Notes: generated from the letters alone by a model not told the origin. A stretch of DNA of 64,000 bases from Mesorhizobium sp. WSM3860 (GCF_002294995.1 NZ_NSGF01000001.1:124001-188000), one strand, 5' to 3'; numbered from the stretch's first letter, positions 26,879-37,866 are shown. A program made the numbers and translations.

Positions 26879-28114
26879 ATGACCCTTTCATTCGATCTGA
26901 CTGCCGAAGGCGCTCGCGACGCCTTGCGCGCCCGCGCCACGCCGGCCGAAAAGCCGTCGCTGATCGGCCTGACGCGCGCCGAGCTTGGCGCCGCTCTGGT
27001 TGACGCCGGCATCGTGCCGGAGCGCCAGGCGAAGATGCGCGCCCAGCAGCTGTGGCACTGGATTTATGTGCGCGGGGTCTCCGACTTCGCCCATATGTTC
27101 AACATCTCCAAGGATCTGCGCGCCGAGCTCGACAAGCATTTCACCGTGGCGCGGCCCGAGATCGTCGAGGAGCAGATCTCTTCCGACGGCACGCGCAAAT
27201 GGCTGTTTCGGTTTCCGCCGCGCGGCGCCGGTCGTCCGGTCGAGATCGAGACCGTTTATATTCCGGAGGAAGGCCGCGGCACGCTCTGCATCTCCTCGCA
27301 GGTCGGCTGCACGCTGACCTGCTCCTTCTGCCACACCGGCACGCAGAAGCTGGTGCGCAATCTGACGACGGAAGAAATCCTGGCGCAGCTGCTCACCGCG
27401 CGCGACCGGCTGGGCGACTTCCCCGACCGCGACACGCCGGACGGCGCCATCGTGCCGGCCGAGGGCAGAAAAGTCTCCAACATCGTCATGATGGGCATGG
27501 GCGAGCCGCTCTACAATTTCGAGGCGGTGAAGAAGGCGCTGCTGATCGCTTCCGACGGCGACGGCCTCTCCCTGTCGAAGCGCCGCATCACGCTGTCGAC
27601 CTCGGGCGTCGTGCCGGAGATTGCCCGCACCGGCGAGGAGATCGGCGTCATGCTGGCGATCTCGCTGCATGCTACCAATGACGACCTGCGCGATCTTCTG
27701 GTGCCGATCAACAAGAAATACCCGCTGAAGGAATTGATCGCTGCCTGCCGCGCCTATCCCGGCCTCTCCAACGCCCGCCGCATCACTTTCGAATATGTGA
27801 TGCTGAAGGACGTCAACGATTCGCTCGACGACGCCAAAGCGCTGGTCAAGCTGCTCAAGGGCATTCCGGCCAAGATCAACCTGATCCCGTTCAACCCGTG
27901 GCCCGGCACCAACTATCAGTGCTCGGACTGGGAGACGATCGAGAAGTTCGCCGACTACATCAACAATGCCGGCTATGCCTCGCCGATCCGCACGCCGCGG
28001 GGCCGCGACATCCTCGCCGCCTGCGGCCAGCTCAAGTCGGAATCGGAACGCATGCGCAAGGTCGACCGGCTGGCGCTGGAAGCAATGATGATTGCGGGGC
28101 ACGGCGAGGCGTGA
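26879..28114 (+). CDS. rlmN: dual-specificity rRNA/tRNA adenine-C2 methyltransferase RlmN
   Basis: Radical-SAM enzyme methylating C2 of A2503 in 23S rRNA and A37 in some tRNAs. The CxxxCxxC motif is Cys144, Cys148, Cys151 (GCTLTCSFC), followed by [27 protein letters not shown] and ISLHATND are family blocks, and the catalytic C-terminal cysteine lies in [12 protein letters not shown]. 411 aa, normal. The stop overlaps the GTG of the next gene. Confidence 0.96.
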   Translation: MTLSFDLTAEGARDALRARATPAEKPSLIGLTRAELGAALVDAGIVPERQAKMRAQQLWHWIYVRGVSDFAHMFNISKDLRAELDKHFTVARPEIVEEQISSDGTRKWLFRFPPRGAGRPVEIETVYIPEEGRGTLCISSQVGCTLTCSFCHTGTQKLVRNLTTEEILAQLLTARDRLGDFPDRDTPDGAIVPAEGRKVSNIVMMGMGEPLYNFEAVKKALLIASDGDGLSLSKRRITLSTSGVVPEIARTGEEIGVMLAISLHATNDDLRDLLVPINKKYPLKELIAACRAYPGLSNARRITFEYVMLKDVNDSLDDAKALVKLLKGIPAKINLIPFNPWPGTNYQCSDWETIEKFADYINNAGYASPIRTPRGRDILAACGQLKSESERMRKVDRLALEAMMIAGHGEA

Positions 28115-28578
28115 GGCGTATCATCGCCTACCTCCTCCGCTTCGCCGCCATCCTGATCGGCTATCTGATCGCCTCGCTGGCGGCGAGCGCCTTTCTCAAC
28201 GTGCTGTTTCTCGGCTATTTCGGCTATGCGCCGGAGCCCGGACATCCGACGATCGCGCCCGCGCTCTATTTTTCGGTGCCTTTCCTGGCGCTGTTCGTCG
28301 CCTATTTCGGCTTCATGCCGGCGGCGATCGTCATCCTGATTGCCGAAATGCTCGGCCGCCGCGACTGGCTGTTCTATGCGCTTGGCGGCGCCGTCATCGC
28401 CGTCGTCTTCCTCGGCTTCGCGCACAACATCGGTGACGGCGATTTCGATGTGACCGACAACAATGTCAGGCTCGCGCTGATCGGCAGCGGCATCGTCGGC
28501 GGCATCTTCTATTGGCTCTCCGCCGGCCGCTGGGCCGGCAGTTGGCGACGCGAGCCGTTGCCGGACCTGGAGCCCTGA
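28111..28578 (+). CDS. small integral membrane protein, function unknown
   Basis: A 155-residue protein with four hydrophobic segments (about residues 5-27, 45-68, 78-95 and 110-130) and a basic C-terminus. It starts at a GTG that overlaps the rlmN stop (GTGA), so it is translationally coupled to rlmN. I do not recognise a family. It may be a conserved Rhizobiales hypothetical. Confidence 0.75.
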   Translation: MRRIIAYLLRFAAILIGYLIASLAASAFLNVLFLGYFGYAPEPGHPTIAPALYFSVPFLALFVAYFGFMPAAIVILIAEMLGRRDWLFYALGGAVIAVVFLGFAHNIGDGDFDVTDNNVRLALIGSGIVGGIFYWLSAGRWAGSWRREPLPDLEP

Positions 28579-28592
28579 GCTCGACGCGGGCT

Positions 28593-29234
28593 CTACTTCG
28601 CCTGGGCCGTCAGGATCTTGAGCGCGAAGGCTGAGAACACGCCGCCAAACAGATAGTCGACCGCGCGCGTGACGCGGGGGCTCGCCTTCATCGCCGCCGC
28701 GAATTTCTCTGCCGCCAGCACCATCGGCGCCGTCACCGGGATCGACAGCACGATGAACGTGACGCCGAGGAAGAACAGCTTGCCGGGCGCGTTCGGGTCA
28801 TGGGCGGAGACGAATTGCGGCAGGAACGTCATGAAGAACAGGATGATCTTCGGATTGAGGAGATTGACTCCGAGCCCGGCCGCCCAGCTGCGGAACAGCG
28901 AGATTTGCGGTCCCGTCTTCTTCTCCGGCGAAAAGGCCGAGCCTTTGGTCACCGCCTGCCAGGCTAAAAACACCAGATAGCCGGCGCCGAAAATCTTCAG
29001 CACGAAGAAGGCCATGGGCGAGGCCACGATCAGCGCCGAGACGCCGACCACCACCAGCGTGGTGTGGATGAGCGTGCCGCAGAGCGCGCCTGCCATCGAG
29101 GCGAAGCCGGTGGCGCGGCCCTGGCTCAGCGTGCGCGACACGAACACCGTCATGTCGGGTCCCGGCGTGATCGCCAGGATGACGGTCGCGACAGCGAACT
29201 GGATCAGCGTGGTGGTGTCGGGAATGAAGGACAT
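28593..29234 (-). CDS. LysE/RhtB family amino-acid exporter
   Basis: A 213-residue permease with about six membrane helices. The family signature is VILAITPGPDMTVFVSRTLSQGRATGF near the start, with the conserved NLLNPKIILFF block in the third helix region. It exports amino acids or related compounds; the substrate cannot be told. Convergent with the membrane protein gene after rlmN. Confidence 0.92.
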   Translation of the reverse strand: MSFIPDTTTLIQFAVATVILAITPGPDMTVFVSRTLSQGRATGFASMAGALCGTLIHTTLVVVGVSALIVASPMAFFVLKIFGAGYLVFLAWQAVTKGSAFSPEKKTGPQISLFRSWAAGLGVNLLNPKIILFFMTFLPQFVSAHDPNAPGKLFFLGVTFIVLSIPVTAPMVLAAEKFAAAMKASPRVTRAVDYLFGGVFSAFALKILTAQAK

Positions 29235-29417
29235 CGCTCGCCCCTTGCGAGATGGGTGGCGGACCCTTTAGCGCAGCCATATCCGTTCCGCCAGCAACTG
29301 CAGGCATGAACGTCTGGCCCAGCCTGTGCCGCCGCCTGCGCGCCTTGGTCTCTTGCATCGCCCGGAAACGCCGTGATACTCGCCCCCCGAAGCTTTTTAC
29401 CCGCGGAACCGCCAACA

Positions 29418-30638
<1,221 letters not shown>

Positions 30639-30640
30639 AG

Positions 30641-30700
30641 CTGCTAATCTCCCCCGCAAGGGGGGAAATTGGCCATCATCCCGGCTTTCGCCAATCTGCA
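30641..30700. repeat. solo half of a family A repeat, 3' of argG
   Basis: AATCTCCCCCGCAAGGGGGG continuing to AATTGGC and a CCGGCTTTCGCCAATCT tail. It lines up with the left half of the full elements at 40022 and 51846 but lacks the right half. It starts just after the argG stop. Confidence 0.7.
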
Positions 30701-30706
30701 AGCCAA

Positions 30707-30733
30707 CAAAAAGCCCGGCATAGGCCGGGCTTC
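30707..30733 (-). terminator. rho-independent terminator between argG and the transglycosylase gene
   Basis: 9-bp stem AAGCCCGGC / GCCGGGCTT with a 4-base loop. On the minus strand it is followed by TTTTTG, so it mainly ends the lytic transglycosylase transcript. In the plus direction only TTCTC follows, giving weaker termination for argG. Confidence 0.75.
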
Positions 30734-30754
30734 TCGTCGGAGCGGAGATTTCCG

Positions 30755-31552
30755 TCAGTTGTTATCGATCGCCTCGGCGATGCGGGCGATGGCCTGCTGA
30801 TAGACGCTTGCCGAATTCCAGCCGGCGATGGCGCCCATATTCGCCTCATAGCCCGCGCCGGCCTGCCAGCCATGGGCTTTGAGGAAGTTGGCGGTGGAAG
30901 CCAGCGCCGTGTTCCGGTCGCGCAGATTTCCGTTACCGACGCCATACTTCAGAACATTTCCGGGCAGGAACTGCGTATGGCCGATCTCGCCATGCATGGC
31001 GCCGACCGAGGAGGCGCTCAGCGCGCCGCGATCGACCAGCTTCAGGGCTGCGATGGCATGCGGGGTAAAATAATCGGGGCGGCGGCAATCATAGGCCAGC
31101 GTTAGAATGGCGGAGACCGTGTTCTGGTTGCCCATGGAGGCGCCGAAGCCGGTCTCCATGCCCCAGATCGCGAGCAAGACGCCCGGCGGCACGCCGTAAG
31201 TCTGTTCGATCCTGTCGAACATCGCCGCGTTCTGCTTCTTTAACGCACGGCCCTTGGAAATGATGGCGGCCCCGCCACGACGCTGCATGAACGCTTCCAC
31301 CGAGCCGCTGAAAGCCTTGTGGATCGCGCGGTCGGCAGCGATCGTCCTTGTCGCGTAAGTCGCGCCGGCCAACGCGGATAGACCCCTCTGGCCCACGCCC
31401 TCGGCTTGTGCTTCCGCGGCAAACTGCTGTTTCCATGCCTCGAAGCCGGCGCCGTTCTTGCCGCAGCTGGCCGCAGCCTGCGCGCCTGTCGTCAGCCCGA
31501 AAGCCGCCACAACGGCGGCCATGAAAATCCTGCCCTTGGCAAAAAATGCCAT
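30755..31552 (-). CDS. lytic murein transglycosylase (MltB-like, SLT_2 family)
   Basis: A 265-residue periplasmic enzyme that cuts peptidoglycan glycan strands to leave 1,6-anhydro ends. Signal peptide at about residues 1-27. The catalytic glutamate is Glu133 in AIWGMETGFG, with GHTQFLPGNVLKYGV and DRNTALASTANFL as family blocks. There is no C-terminal peptidoglycan-binding domain, so this is a compact version. Its own terminator follows. Confidence 0.9.
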   Translation of the reverse strand: MAFFAKGRIFMAAVVAAFGLTTGAQAAASCGKNGAGFEAWKQQFAAEAQAEGVGQRGLSALAGATYATRTIAADRAIHKAFSGSVEAFMQRRGGAAIISKGRALKKQNAAMFDRIEQTYGVPPGVLLAIWGMETGFGASMGNQNTVSAILTLAYDCRRPDYFTPHAIAALKLVDRGALSASSVGAMHGEIGHTQFLPGNVLKYGVGNGNLRDRNTALASTANFLKAHGWQAGAGYEANMGAIAGWNSASVYQQAIARIAEAIDNN

Positions 31553-31655
31553 ATCGTTCTCCTGGTTGCCTGAATCACGTCCCGGTTGCGAATTTGCCAG
31601 TGAAGCGCCCGGTTGTCACCGCCCGCGCGGGCTGCGCGGCGCTTGACGCTGGCGA

Positions 31656-31991
31656 ATGCCGGGGAATTTGCCCACGATCAAGCATAAATTATGGCGCAAG
31701 GATTTATTGTGGCGTGTCTTGAAGCAAGACGCCGATGTTGTGATCATTGGCGCAGGCTCGCCTATGCGGCAGCCCATCCCGGCTGTTCCGAAGCGCGCCA
31801 CACTGATGCATCCGGTGGCGGAGAAGATCTTCTTCGCCGGCGAGCATGTCGCCAGACCGCTCATCCAGACTTGTGGCAGCGCGAGATTGTCAGGCGAAAG
31901 CGTGGCCAGGCGGGTCGTCGCCCTGCTCGCGACGAAATGCGACGGAACGAGGGCCGGCGACTGGCGTTTGGGCGATGCCCAACTCCGTTGA
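31656..31991 (+). pseudogene. flavin amine oxidase remnant with internal deletion
   Basis: The frame joins the start of the FAD-binding fold (DADVVIIGAGSP, near residue 26) directly to the C-terminal end of a flavin monoamine oxidase (EKIFFAGEHVARPLIQTCGSARLSGESVA). Normal members have more than 350 residues between these parts, so the catalytic core is missing. The dinucleotide motif is cut after GAG. It should be non-functional. The beginning and end of the remnant are approximate. Confidence 0.75.
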
Positions 31992-32016
31992 CCTTTTTCC
32001 CGCGGTTCGATGACCG

Positions 32017-33111
32017 ATGAAGCTGTTCGACTGCCCTCATTGCGGCCACCGTCTCTATTTCGAGAACGCGCAATGCCTGAACTGTTCGAGCTTGGTGCTT
32101 TATGATCCGGAGCGGGCGTGTTTCGTGCTTTCCGGCGGCGACGCCGTTCCATGCGGAAATGCCGACGAGTGCGCCTGCAACTGGCAGGCCGAGCCGGGCA
32201 GGATTTTCTGCCGCGCTTGCGCGCTCAACCAATTGATCCCCGACCTTTCGGTGGACGGCAACCGCCGTCGCTGGATCCGCGTCGAGGCGGCGAAGAAACG
32301 CGCCGTCTATTCGCTGCTCGCCTTCGGCCTGCCGGTCGCGCCCAAGGCCGGACCGCAGGACGAGGCCGGGCTCGCTTTCGACTTCCTCGCCGATCCGATC
32401 GGCGGCGGACCAGGCGGCGAGCGCATCCTCACCGGTCACGACAACGGCAGGATCACCCTCAACGTCGCCGAGGCCGATTCCGCCGAGCGCGAGCGGCGGC
32501 GCGTCGAGATGGGCGAGAACTACCGCACTTTGCTCGGTCACTTCCGCCACGAGCTCGGCCACTATTACTGGGACCGGCTGATCCGCGACGATCCTGAGCG
32601 GCTTTCAGGCTTTCGCGCTCTGTTCGGCGACGAGCGGACCGACTACGAGCAAGCGCTGAAGGCCCACTACGCCAACGGCGCGCCGCCAGACTGGCAGCAG
32701 CGCCACATCTCGGCCTATGCGACGTCCCACCCCTGGGAAGACTGGGCCGAGACCTGGGCGCACCACCTGCACATCACCGACACACTGGAAATGGTGCATG
32801 CGCTGAATTTTCCGCTCGGCCGGCTGGAGACGGTGGAAGCCAACGACCTGCCGCCTGGCGATACGGGCGGGCATTCGCGTCCGGCGCCCGCCGAACCTGA
32901 TCCGGCGCCGGTACCGTTCGAACGGATCCTCGTCCGCTGGCTGGTGCTGTCGGAGGCCTCCAATTCGATCAACCGCTGCATGGGACTGCCCGACCTTTAT
33001 CCCTTCGTCATTTCGGAGATGACGGCGCAAAAACTGGCCTTCGTTCACCAGCTTTTGACCGACTTGCCCAAAGCAGATGGAACAATTCGTGAGCAGGCGA
33101 CGGCACTTTAG
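32017..33111 (+). CDS. putative zinc-binding metallopeptidase with N-terminal zinc ribbon
   Basis: A 364-residue cytosolic protein. An N-terminal ribbon has Cys6, Cys9, Cys20, Cys23 (CPHCG..CLNCS). A second cysteine group follows at Cys46, Cys52, Cys54 and Cys65, Cys68. The peptidase signature HELGHYYWD (178-186) carries HExxH, and SHPWEDWAETWAHHLHI holds a likely third metal ligand. This layout fits the COG4307-type putative zinc peptidases. Substrate unknown. No signal peptide. Confidence 0.85.
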   Translation: MKLFDCPHCGHRLYFENAQCLNCSSLVLYDPERACFVLSGGDAVPCGNADECACNWQAEPGRIFCRACALNQLIPDLSVDGNRRRWIRVEAAKKRAVYSLLAFGLPVAPKAGPQDEAGLAFDFLADPIGGGPGGERILTGHDNGRITLNVAEADSAERERRRVEMGENYRTLLGHFRHELGHYYWDRLIRDDPERLSGFRALFGDERTDYEQALKAHYANGAPPDWQQRHISAYATSHPWEDWAETWAHHLHITDTLEMVHALNFPLGRLETVEANDLPPGDTGGHSRPAPAEPDPAPVPFERILVRWLVLSEASNSINRCMGLPDLYPFVISEMTAQKLAFVHQLLTDLPKADGTIREQATAL

Positions 33112-33173
33112 CCGGAACGCATAAGGTTTTGGTTCGTTTTCGAGGCCGAGGGAGTTGAGAACGGAGAGAAACC

Positions 33174-33779
33174 ATGAAAAGCCTCTTGTTTCCGGCACTT
33201 GCCGGTGCGCTGCTTGCCATGTCGGGCGCGGCGCTTGCCGACACGCCTGTCTCGGCAGTGACGGATCTGAATGTCCGCGCCGGCCCCGGCCCGCAATATC
33301 CCGTTATCGGCGTGCTGGCTGCCGGCCAGTCGGCGACGCTTAGAGGCTGCATCGAAGGCAGCAAATGGTGCACCATCGCCGAAGCCGGCGGCAAAGGTTG
33401 GGTCTATTCCGACTATGTGACTGCCGAATTCGGCGGCAGCCGTGTTGTCGTGACGCGCCGGCCGGCTGATGCCGGCATTGCCGTAGTCGCTCCGCCGACG
33501 GATGATATCTACACCACGGACACCTACACCGGCGCTATCGTTTCCGGCGACGACGCAATCGAGCCGATCGCCAGGCCGCCGGCCGAGGTAGGCACTTATG
33601 TCACCACGCACCGGGTCGAGCCGGTCTATCTTGAGGGCGAAGTGGTGACCGGCGCGGTGCTGCCCGACACGGTCGAGCTGCGCGAGATTCCGGATTACAA
33701 CTACCGCTATGTCTATGTGAACAACCAGCCGGCGCTGGTCGATCCGGGCACGCGGCGCATCGTCTATGTGATGCGCTGA
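33174..33779 (+). CDS. secreted SH3-domain protein with DUF1236-like C-terminus
   Basis: A 201-residue exported protein. The signal peptide ends near ALADT (residue 23). An SH3_3 domain follows (VTDLNVRAGPGPQYPVIGVL..GKGWVYSDYV, about 27-86). The C-terminal part (LREIPDYNYRYVYVNNQPALVDPGTRRIVYV) matches the DUF1236 pattern seen in Rhizobiales. It probably binds the cell wall; no enzyme domain is present. A strong terminator follows. Confidence 0.85.
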   Translation: MKSLLFPALAGALLAMSGAALADTPVSAVTDLNVRAGPGPQYPVIGVLAAGQSATLRGCIEGSKWCTIAEAGGKGWVYSDYVTAEFGGSRVVVTRRPADAGIAVVAPPTDDIYTTDTYTGAIVSGDDAIEPIARPPAEVGTYVTTHRVEPVYLEGEVVTGAVLPDTVELREIPDYNYRYVYVNNQPALVDPGTRRIVYVMR

Positions 33780-33790
33780 TCGACGTTGAT

Positions 33791-33830
33791 TCGAAAGGCG
33801 GCCGCCGGCAAACAGGCGGCCGCCTTTCGA
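33791..33830 (+). terminator. rho-independent hairpin after the SH3 protein gene
   Basis: 14-bp perfect stem TCGAAAGGCGGCCG / CGGCCGCCTTTCGA with a 12-base loop, 11 bases after the stop. There is no long T-run after it, only the TTTCGA within the stem, so efficiency is uncertain. Confidence 0.6.
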
Positions 33831-33958
33831 AGAATGCCAAGGCCGGGGAAGGCTGTAGCTCGCCGGCGCCGATTTCGACCTGCAGCCAAGATTTCAGGGT
33901 TCGCTTCGCCCGTTGCTCCGCCTTGGACGAGGAAGGCGGGGTGGCTCCGTCAAACGCT

Positions 33959-34897
33959 TCACGCCCTTGGATGCGCCCGGTCGTAGATGTCGAGCAGCCT
34001 TGCCGTGTCGACGCCGGTATAGATCTGGGTGGTCGACAGGCTGGCATGGCCGAGCAGTTCCTGGATGGTGCGCAGGTCGCCGCCGCGGCCGAGCAAATGC
34101 GTGGCGAAGGAATGGCGCAAGGCATGCGGCGTCGCGGTTTCCGGCAGGTTGAGGGCCGAGCGCAGCTTCGCCATCTCGCGCTGGACGATGGCCGGATTGA
34201 GCGGGCCGCCGCGAGCGCCGCGGAACAGCAGCTGTTTCGGATCGATGTGGAAGGGACACAGCCGCCGGTATTCGGCGACCGCCCTGAGCGCCACCGGCAG
34301 CACCGGCACCAGCCTTGTCTTGCCGCCCTTGCCGTTGATGCGCAGCACCGTGTCAGCCTCGGTGGCGAGATCGGCCCCGGTCAGGCCCAGCGCTTCTGAG
34401 ATGCGCAGGCCGGAGCCGTAGAGCAGCGTCAGAACGGCGGCGTTGCGGGCGGCGATCCAGGGTTCCTCTGCGAGTTGGCCCTCGACAGTCACGACCTGCT
34501 TGGCATCGCTCGCCGTCAGCGGTTTCGGTAGCGATTTCGGCTGGCGCGGCGCGCGCAGGGCGGCCGCACCCGCCGCGTTGACGAGGCCGCGCTTTTCGAG
34601 AAAGCGCAGCAGCGACCGGATGCCGGCCAAGCCGCGGCCGAGCGTGCGGGCGCCGGCGCCGCCGTTGCGGCGCGCGGCGAGGAAGCCGCGCAGGTCGGCC
34701 GGCCGCAGGTCGGCGATGTCGGCAATGCCGGGCGGGCCGCCGCAATGCCCGGTCAGGAAATGCAGGAACTGACGGGTATCGCGCTCATAGGCTTCGACCG
34801 TTTCGGGCGACAGCCGGCGCTCGCGCGCCAGCATCTTGAGCCAGCTCGCGCGCGCCGCCTGGAGGTCGGGTTTTGCCGGGATGAGGAATTCCTGCAT
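33959..34897 (-). CDS. xerC: tyrosine recombinase XerC
   Basis: Site-specific recombinase resolving chromosome dimers at dif together with XerD. The catalytic set is complete: Arg165 (GSGLRISEAL), Lys190 (GKGGKTR), His258 and Arg261 (HALRHSFATH), His284 (LLGHAS) and the nucleophile Tyr293 (TTQIYTGV). The N-terminal SAM-like domain holds LSPETVEAYERDTRQFL. At 312 aa it is normal for XerC. Not linked to any phage or attachment site here. Confidence 0.92.
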   Translation of the reverse strand: MQEFLIPAKPDLQAARASWLKMLARERRLSPETVEAYERDTRQFLHFLTGHCGGPPGIADIADLRPADLRGFLAARRNGGAGARTLGRGLAGIRSLLRFLEKRGLVNAAGAAALRAPRQPKSLPKPLTASDAKQVVTVEGQLAEEPWIAARNAAVLTLLYGSGLRISEALGLTGADLATEADTVLRINGKGGKTRLVPVLPVALRAVAEYRRLCPFHIDPKQLLFRGARGGPLNPAIVQREMAKLRSALNLPETATPHALRHSFATHLLGRGGDLRTIQELLGHASLSTTQIYTGVDTARLLDIYDRAHPRA

Positions 34898-34995
34898 GCC
34901 GGCATTTTCGGGCAGCGAAGTTAGGAAGCGGTGAAGAGGCGATCATTGAAATGACGGCTTCAGAGGATTAGAGCAGGGCAAAGGAAAGTACGCCG

Positions 34996-35592
34996 ATGTC
35001 GAAGCTCGAAAACCCCGTACAGATGGCCGTTGTCGGCGCCGCGCATGGCATCAAGGGCGAATTGCGGGTGAAAACCTTCACCGGCGATCCGCTGGCGCTG
35101 GCCGACTACGGGCCGCTCTACGCCAAGGATGGTCGCGCCTTCCAGATCCTCGACATCAGGCCGGCCGGCACGGTGGTCGTCGTGCGCTTCAAGGGCGTCG
35201 GCGACCGCAACGCCGCCGAGGCGCTCGCCGGCACCGAGCTGTTCGTCGATCGTTCGGTGCTGCCGGACGATGGCGAGGAGGACGAGTTCTACCATGCCGA
35301 CCTCATCGGCCTGGAGGTCAGGGACGACACCGGCGTCATCGGCAGGGTCGTCGCCGTGCACAATTTCGGCGGCGGCGACATACTCGACGTCACGCTCGCC
35401 GGCCGCAAGGGCGTGCTTATCCCGTTCACGCAAGCCGCGGTGCCGCATGTGTCGATCGCCGACGGCTTCGTTCAGGTCGATCCGCTGGCGGCAGGGCTGG
35501 TCGATGACGAGGAGAGCCAGGCGCCCGGCCGTTCCGGCTTCGATCCAAAGGGGCGGCCGCGCGGACCGAAGGACGCCGGGGGCAACCGGTGA
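34996..35592 (+). CDS. rimM: ribosome maturation factor RimM
   Basis: 16S rRNA processing factor for 30S head assembly. The N-terminal domain has [27 protein letters not shown] (residues about 11-37, in blocks). The PRC-barrel domain has [12 protein letters not shown], the [17 protein letters not shown] strand and the [12 protein letters not shown] end. 198 aa. The stop overlaps the trmD GTG start. The usual upstream partner rpsP is not present here. Confidence 0.94.
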   Translation: MSKLENPVQMAVVGAAHGIKGELRVKTFTGDPLALADYGPLYAKDGRAFQILDIRPAGTVVVVRFKGVGDRNAAEALAGTELFVDRSVLPDDGEEDEFYHADLIGLEVRDDTGVIGRVVAVHNFGGGDILDVTLAGRKGVLIPFTQAAVPHVSIADGFVQVDPLAAGLVDDEESQAPGRSGFDPKGRPRGPKDAGGNR

Positions 35593-36290
35593 GCTTTGCC
35601 GCCTCGGTGCTGACGCTCTATCCGGAGATGTTTCCGGGCGCGCTTGGCATTTCGCTCGCCGGCCGGGCGCTGGAAGCCGGCACCTGGTCCCTGGAAGCAA
35701 TCCAGATCCGCGATTTCGCCGCCGACCGGCATCGCACCGTCGACGATACGCCGGCGGGCGGCGGCGCCGGCATGGTGATGCGCGCCGACGTGCTGGCCAG
35801 GGCCATCGACCACGTTTCGCCGCTGGGCGATGAACGTCCAAGGCTGCTGATGAGCCCGCGTGGAAAACCGCTGACGCAGGCGCGGGTGCGCGAACTCGCC
35901 GCCGGGCCGGGTGCCGTCATCCTGTGCGGCCGCTTCGAGGGGGTCGATCAGCGGCTGATCGAGGCGCGTGGCCTGGAGGAAGTGTCGATCGGCGATTTCA
36001 TCCTGTCGGGCGGCGAGCCGGCCGCACTTGTGCTGCTCGATGCGGTGGTGCGGCTGCTGCCCGGGGTGATGGGCAACGCCGTCTCGGGCGAGGAAGAAAG
36101 CTTCGAGAACGGCCTGCTCGAGCACCCGCATTACACGCGGCCGCAGGAATTCGAGGGCAGGCAAATCCCCGAAGTGCTGACCTCCGGCAATCACAAGAAG
36201 ATCGCCGAGTGGCGTCGCGCCGAGGCGGAGAAGCTGACGCGGGAACGCCGGCCCGATCTGCTGGCGGGTGCTCAGCCCTTGGTGAAGTAA
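35589..36290 (+). CDS. trmD: tRNA (guanine37-N1)-methyltransferase TrmD
   Basis: SPOUT methyltransferase forming m1G37 to prevent frameshifting. The knotted SAM site includes [17 protein letters not shown] and [17 protein letters not shown]. The [15 protein letters not shown] block and the [24 protein letters not shown] region are standard. 233 aa, GTG start in a GTGA overlap with rimM. Its last 19 bases overlap the convergent permease gene. Confidence 0.96.
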   Translation: MSFAASVLTLYPEMFPGALGISLAGRALEAGTWSLEAIQIRDFAADRHRTVDDTPAGGGAGMVMRADVLARAIDHVSPLGDERPRLLMSPRGKPLTQARVRELAAGPGAVILCGRFEGVDQRLIEARGLEEVSIGDFILSGGEPAALVLLDAVVRLLPGVMGNAVSGEEESFENGLLEHPHYTRPQEFEGRQIPEVLTSGNHKKIAEWRRAEAEKLTRERRPDLLAGAQPLVK

Positions 36291-37024
36291 TAAAAGGCCA
36301 GAAAAAGGCCGACGCCGACGACGAAGCCGCGCACGACCCCTTGCGGCACGCGCCTGGCAATCCAAACCCCGGCATAGCCGCCCAGCGCCCCGCCGGGGAT
36401 CATGACGATCGCCTGTGGCCAGGCGACGACGCCGCCCGAAACGAAAACCAGGATGGCGATTGCCGCGATGACCACCGCCAGCATGTTCTTCAGCGCATTG
36501 AGCTTGTGGTAGTCGCCGGCCTGCGTCAGACCAAGGGTAGCAAGCATCATCACGCCCATGCCCGCGCCGAAGAAGCCGCCGTAGACCGACGTCAGGAACT
36601 GCGCCAGCGATCCGGCGAGCGAGCCGACCGAGGCCTGGTGGTCCGGTCCGGCCGCCGGCTTCAGCCATGGACCGGCCGCGAACAGGGCGGTCGCGGCAAT
36701 GAGCAACCAGGGCACGAGGGCACGGAAGGACGTGTTGGAGAGCGCGAGCAGAATGAGCGAGCCGACCAGCGCGCCAAAGCCGGATATCACGCAGAGCACA
36801 AGCGCCTGGCGCCAGAAATGCCTGATGTCGTTGAGATAGGCGAGCGTCGAGGTGATGTAGCCCGGAAACTGAGTCACCGAGGACGTTGCGTTGGCGACGA
36901 TCGGCGGCAGGCCGACCAGCGTCATAGCACCAAAGGTGACGAAAGTGCCGCCACCGGCGACGGCGTTCACCGCGCCCGAGACAAAGCCCGCGAGGAAGAG
37001 CAGGAGGGCATCGAAGAATGTCAT
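36272..37024 (-). CDS. TauE/SafE (TSUP) family permease
   Basis: A 250-residue membrane protein with about eight hydrophobic segments. The two family repeats are visible: [21 protein letters not shown] near the start and [19 protein letters not shown] in the second half. The family exports or imports organosulfur compounds or sulfite; the substrate here is unknown. It ends inside the 3' end of trmD. Confidence 0.9.
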   Translation of the reverse strand: MTFFDALLLFLAGFVSGAVNAVAGGGTFVTFGAMTLVGLPPIVANATSSVTQFPGYITSTLAYLNDIRHFWRQALVLCVISGFGALVGSLILLALSNTSFRALVPWLLIAATALFAAGPWLKPAAGPDHQASVGSLAGSLAQFLTSVYGGFFGAGMGVMMLATLGLTQAGDYHKLNALKNMLAVVIAAIAILVFVSGGVVAWPQAIVMIPGGALGGYAGVWIARRVPQGVVRGFVVGVGLFLAFYYFTKG

Positions 37025-37347
37025 CGAGGGGCGGCCCGGGAAATACGCTTTCCCGGCTTAGAAAGCTTGGATGGCGCGCGCAACCCGGCACGACGGCAAT
37101 ATGATGGGGCCATAGATTTCAAAAATTAGGCGTCAAAGGCGTGACAAAGCGCCGAAATAGCTGTATGTCGCCGCCCGAACCGGAAGAACGATCTTCCGGA
37201 CCCGTCAACGAATGGCGGTGTAGCCGTCCCTGTCCGATGCCCCCGATTTGAATGTCTGGGCAAAGGACATAGCCGAGCGGTCATTGGAACTGCAAGGCGA
37301 GTCGAGGACGCTCTGGCTGTCGGAAGAACAAGAAGTGGATATTTGAG
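37025..37347. other. rplS leader and upstream intergenic region
   Basis: No protein gene is supported in these 323 bases. A hairpin CCGGAAG-aacgat-CTTCCGG lies at 37180-37199. The region could hold the rplS promoter and a leader with a regulatory fold, but no known ribosomal-protein leader motif was recognised. The rplS start itself follows GTGGATATTTGAG. Confidence 0.4.
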
Positions 37348-37866
37348 ATGGATCTGATCCGTCAGCTCGAGGCCGAGCAGGCCGCCAAGATCGAAGCCAA
37401 GCGCAAGCTGCCCGAATTCCAGCCCGGCGACACCGTGCGCGTCCAGGTGCGCGTCACAGAAGGCAGCCGTACCCGCGTCCAGGCCTATGAGGGCGTCGTC
37501 ATCGCCCGTTCCGGGTCCGGCTTCCAGGAGAATTTCACCGTCCGCAAGATTTCCTACGGCGAAGGCGTCGAGCGCGTGTTCCCGGTCTACTCGCCGATGG
37601 TCGAAGGCGTCGAGATCGTGCGTCGCGGCAAGGTGCGCCGCGCCAAGCTCTATTACCTGCGCGACCGTCGCGGCAAGTCGGCCCGCATTTCGGAAAATAC
37701 CGGCGTGCGCGCCCGCAAGCTGAACGATGAAGAGCGTGATGCGCTGAACGCCGAGCGCGCCCGCATCGAGGCCGAGAAGGTCGCCGCCGCCGAGGCGCTG
37801 GCCGCGGAGAAAGCCGCGCAGGACGCCGCCGAGAAGAAGGCTGCCGAATCCGCGTCGGCCGAATAA
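37348..37866 (+). CDS. rplS: 50S ribosomal protein L19
   Basis: The L19 core covers residues about 1-115 ([37 protein letters not shown] and [23 protein letters not shown]). L19 sits at the 30S-50S interface. A C-terminal tail of about 55 residues is rich in Glu, Ala and Lys and probably forms a charged helix; such tails occur in Rhizobiales L19. A strong terminator follows. Confidence 0.96.
   Translation: MDLIRQLEAEQAAKIEAKRKLPEFQPGDTVRVQVRVTEGSRTRVQAYEGVVIARSGSGFQENFTVRKISYGEGVERVFPVYSPMVEGVEIVRRGKVRRAKLYYLRDRRGKSARISENTGVRARKLNDEERDALNAERARIEAEKVAAAEALAAEKAAQDAAEKKAAESASAE

Noticed and set aside
26888..28102. Long minus-strand frame opposite rlmN
   Set aside because: It is a shadow of rlmN caused by high GC in third positions.
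33959..34897. The tyrosine recombinase as an integrase of a mobile island
   Set aside because: No tRNA, attachment repeat or cargo genes are near, and the length and motifs fit the housekeeping XerC.
37348..37866. The long charged tail of L19 as a fusion or insertion
   Set aside because: Glu/Ala/Lys-rich L19 tails are usual in Rhizobiales, and the composition changes gradually without repeat ends.
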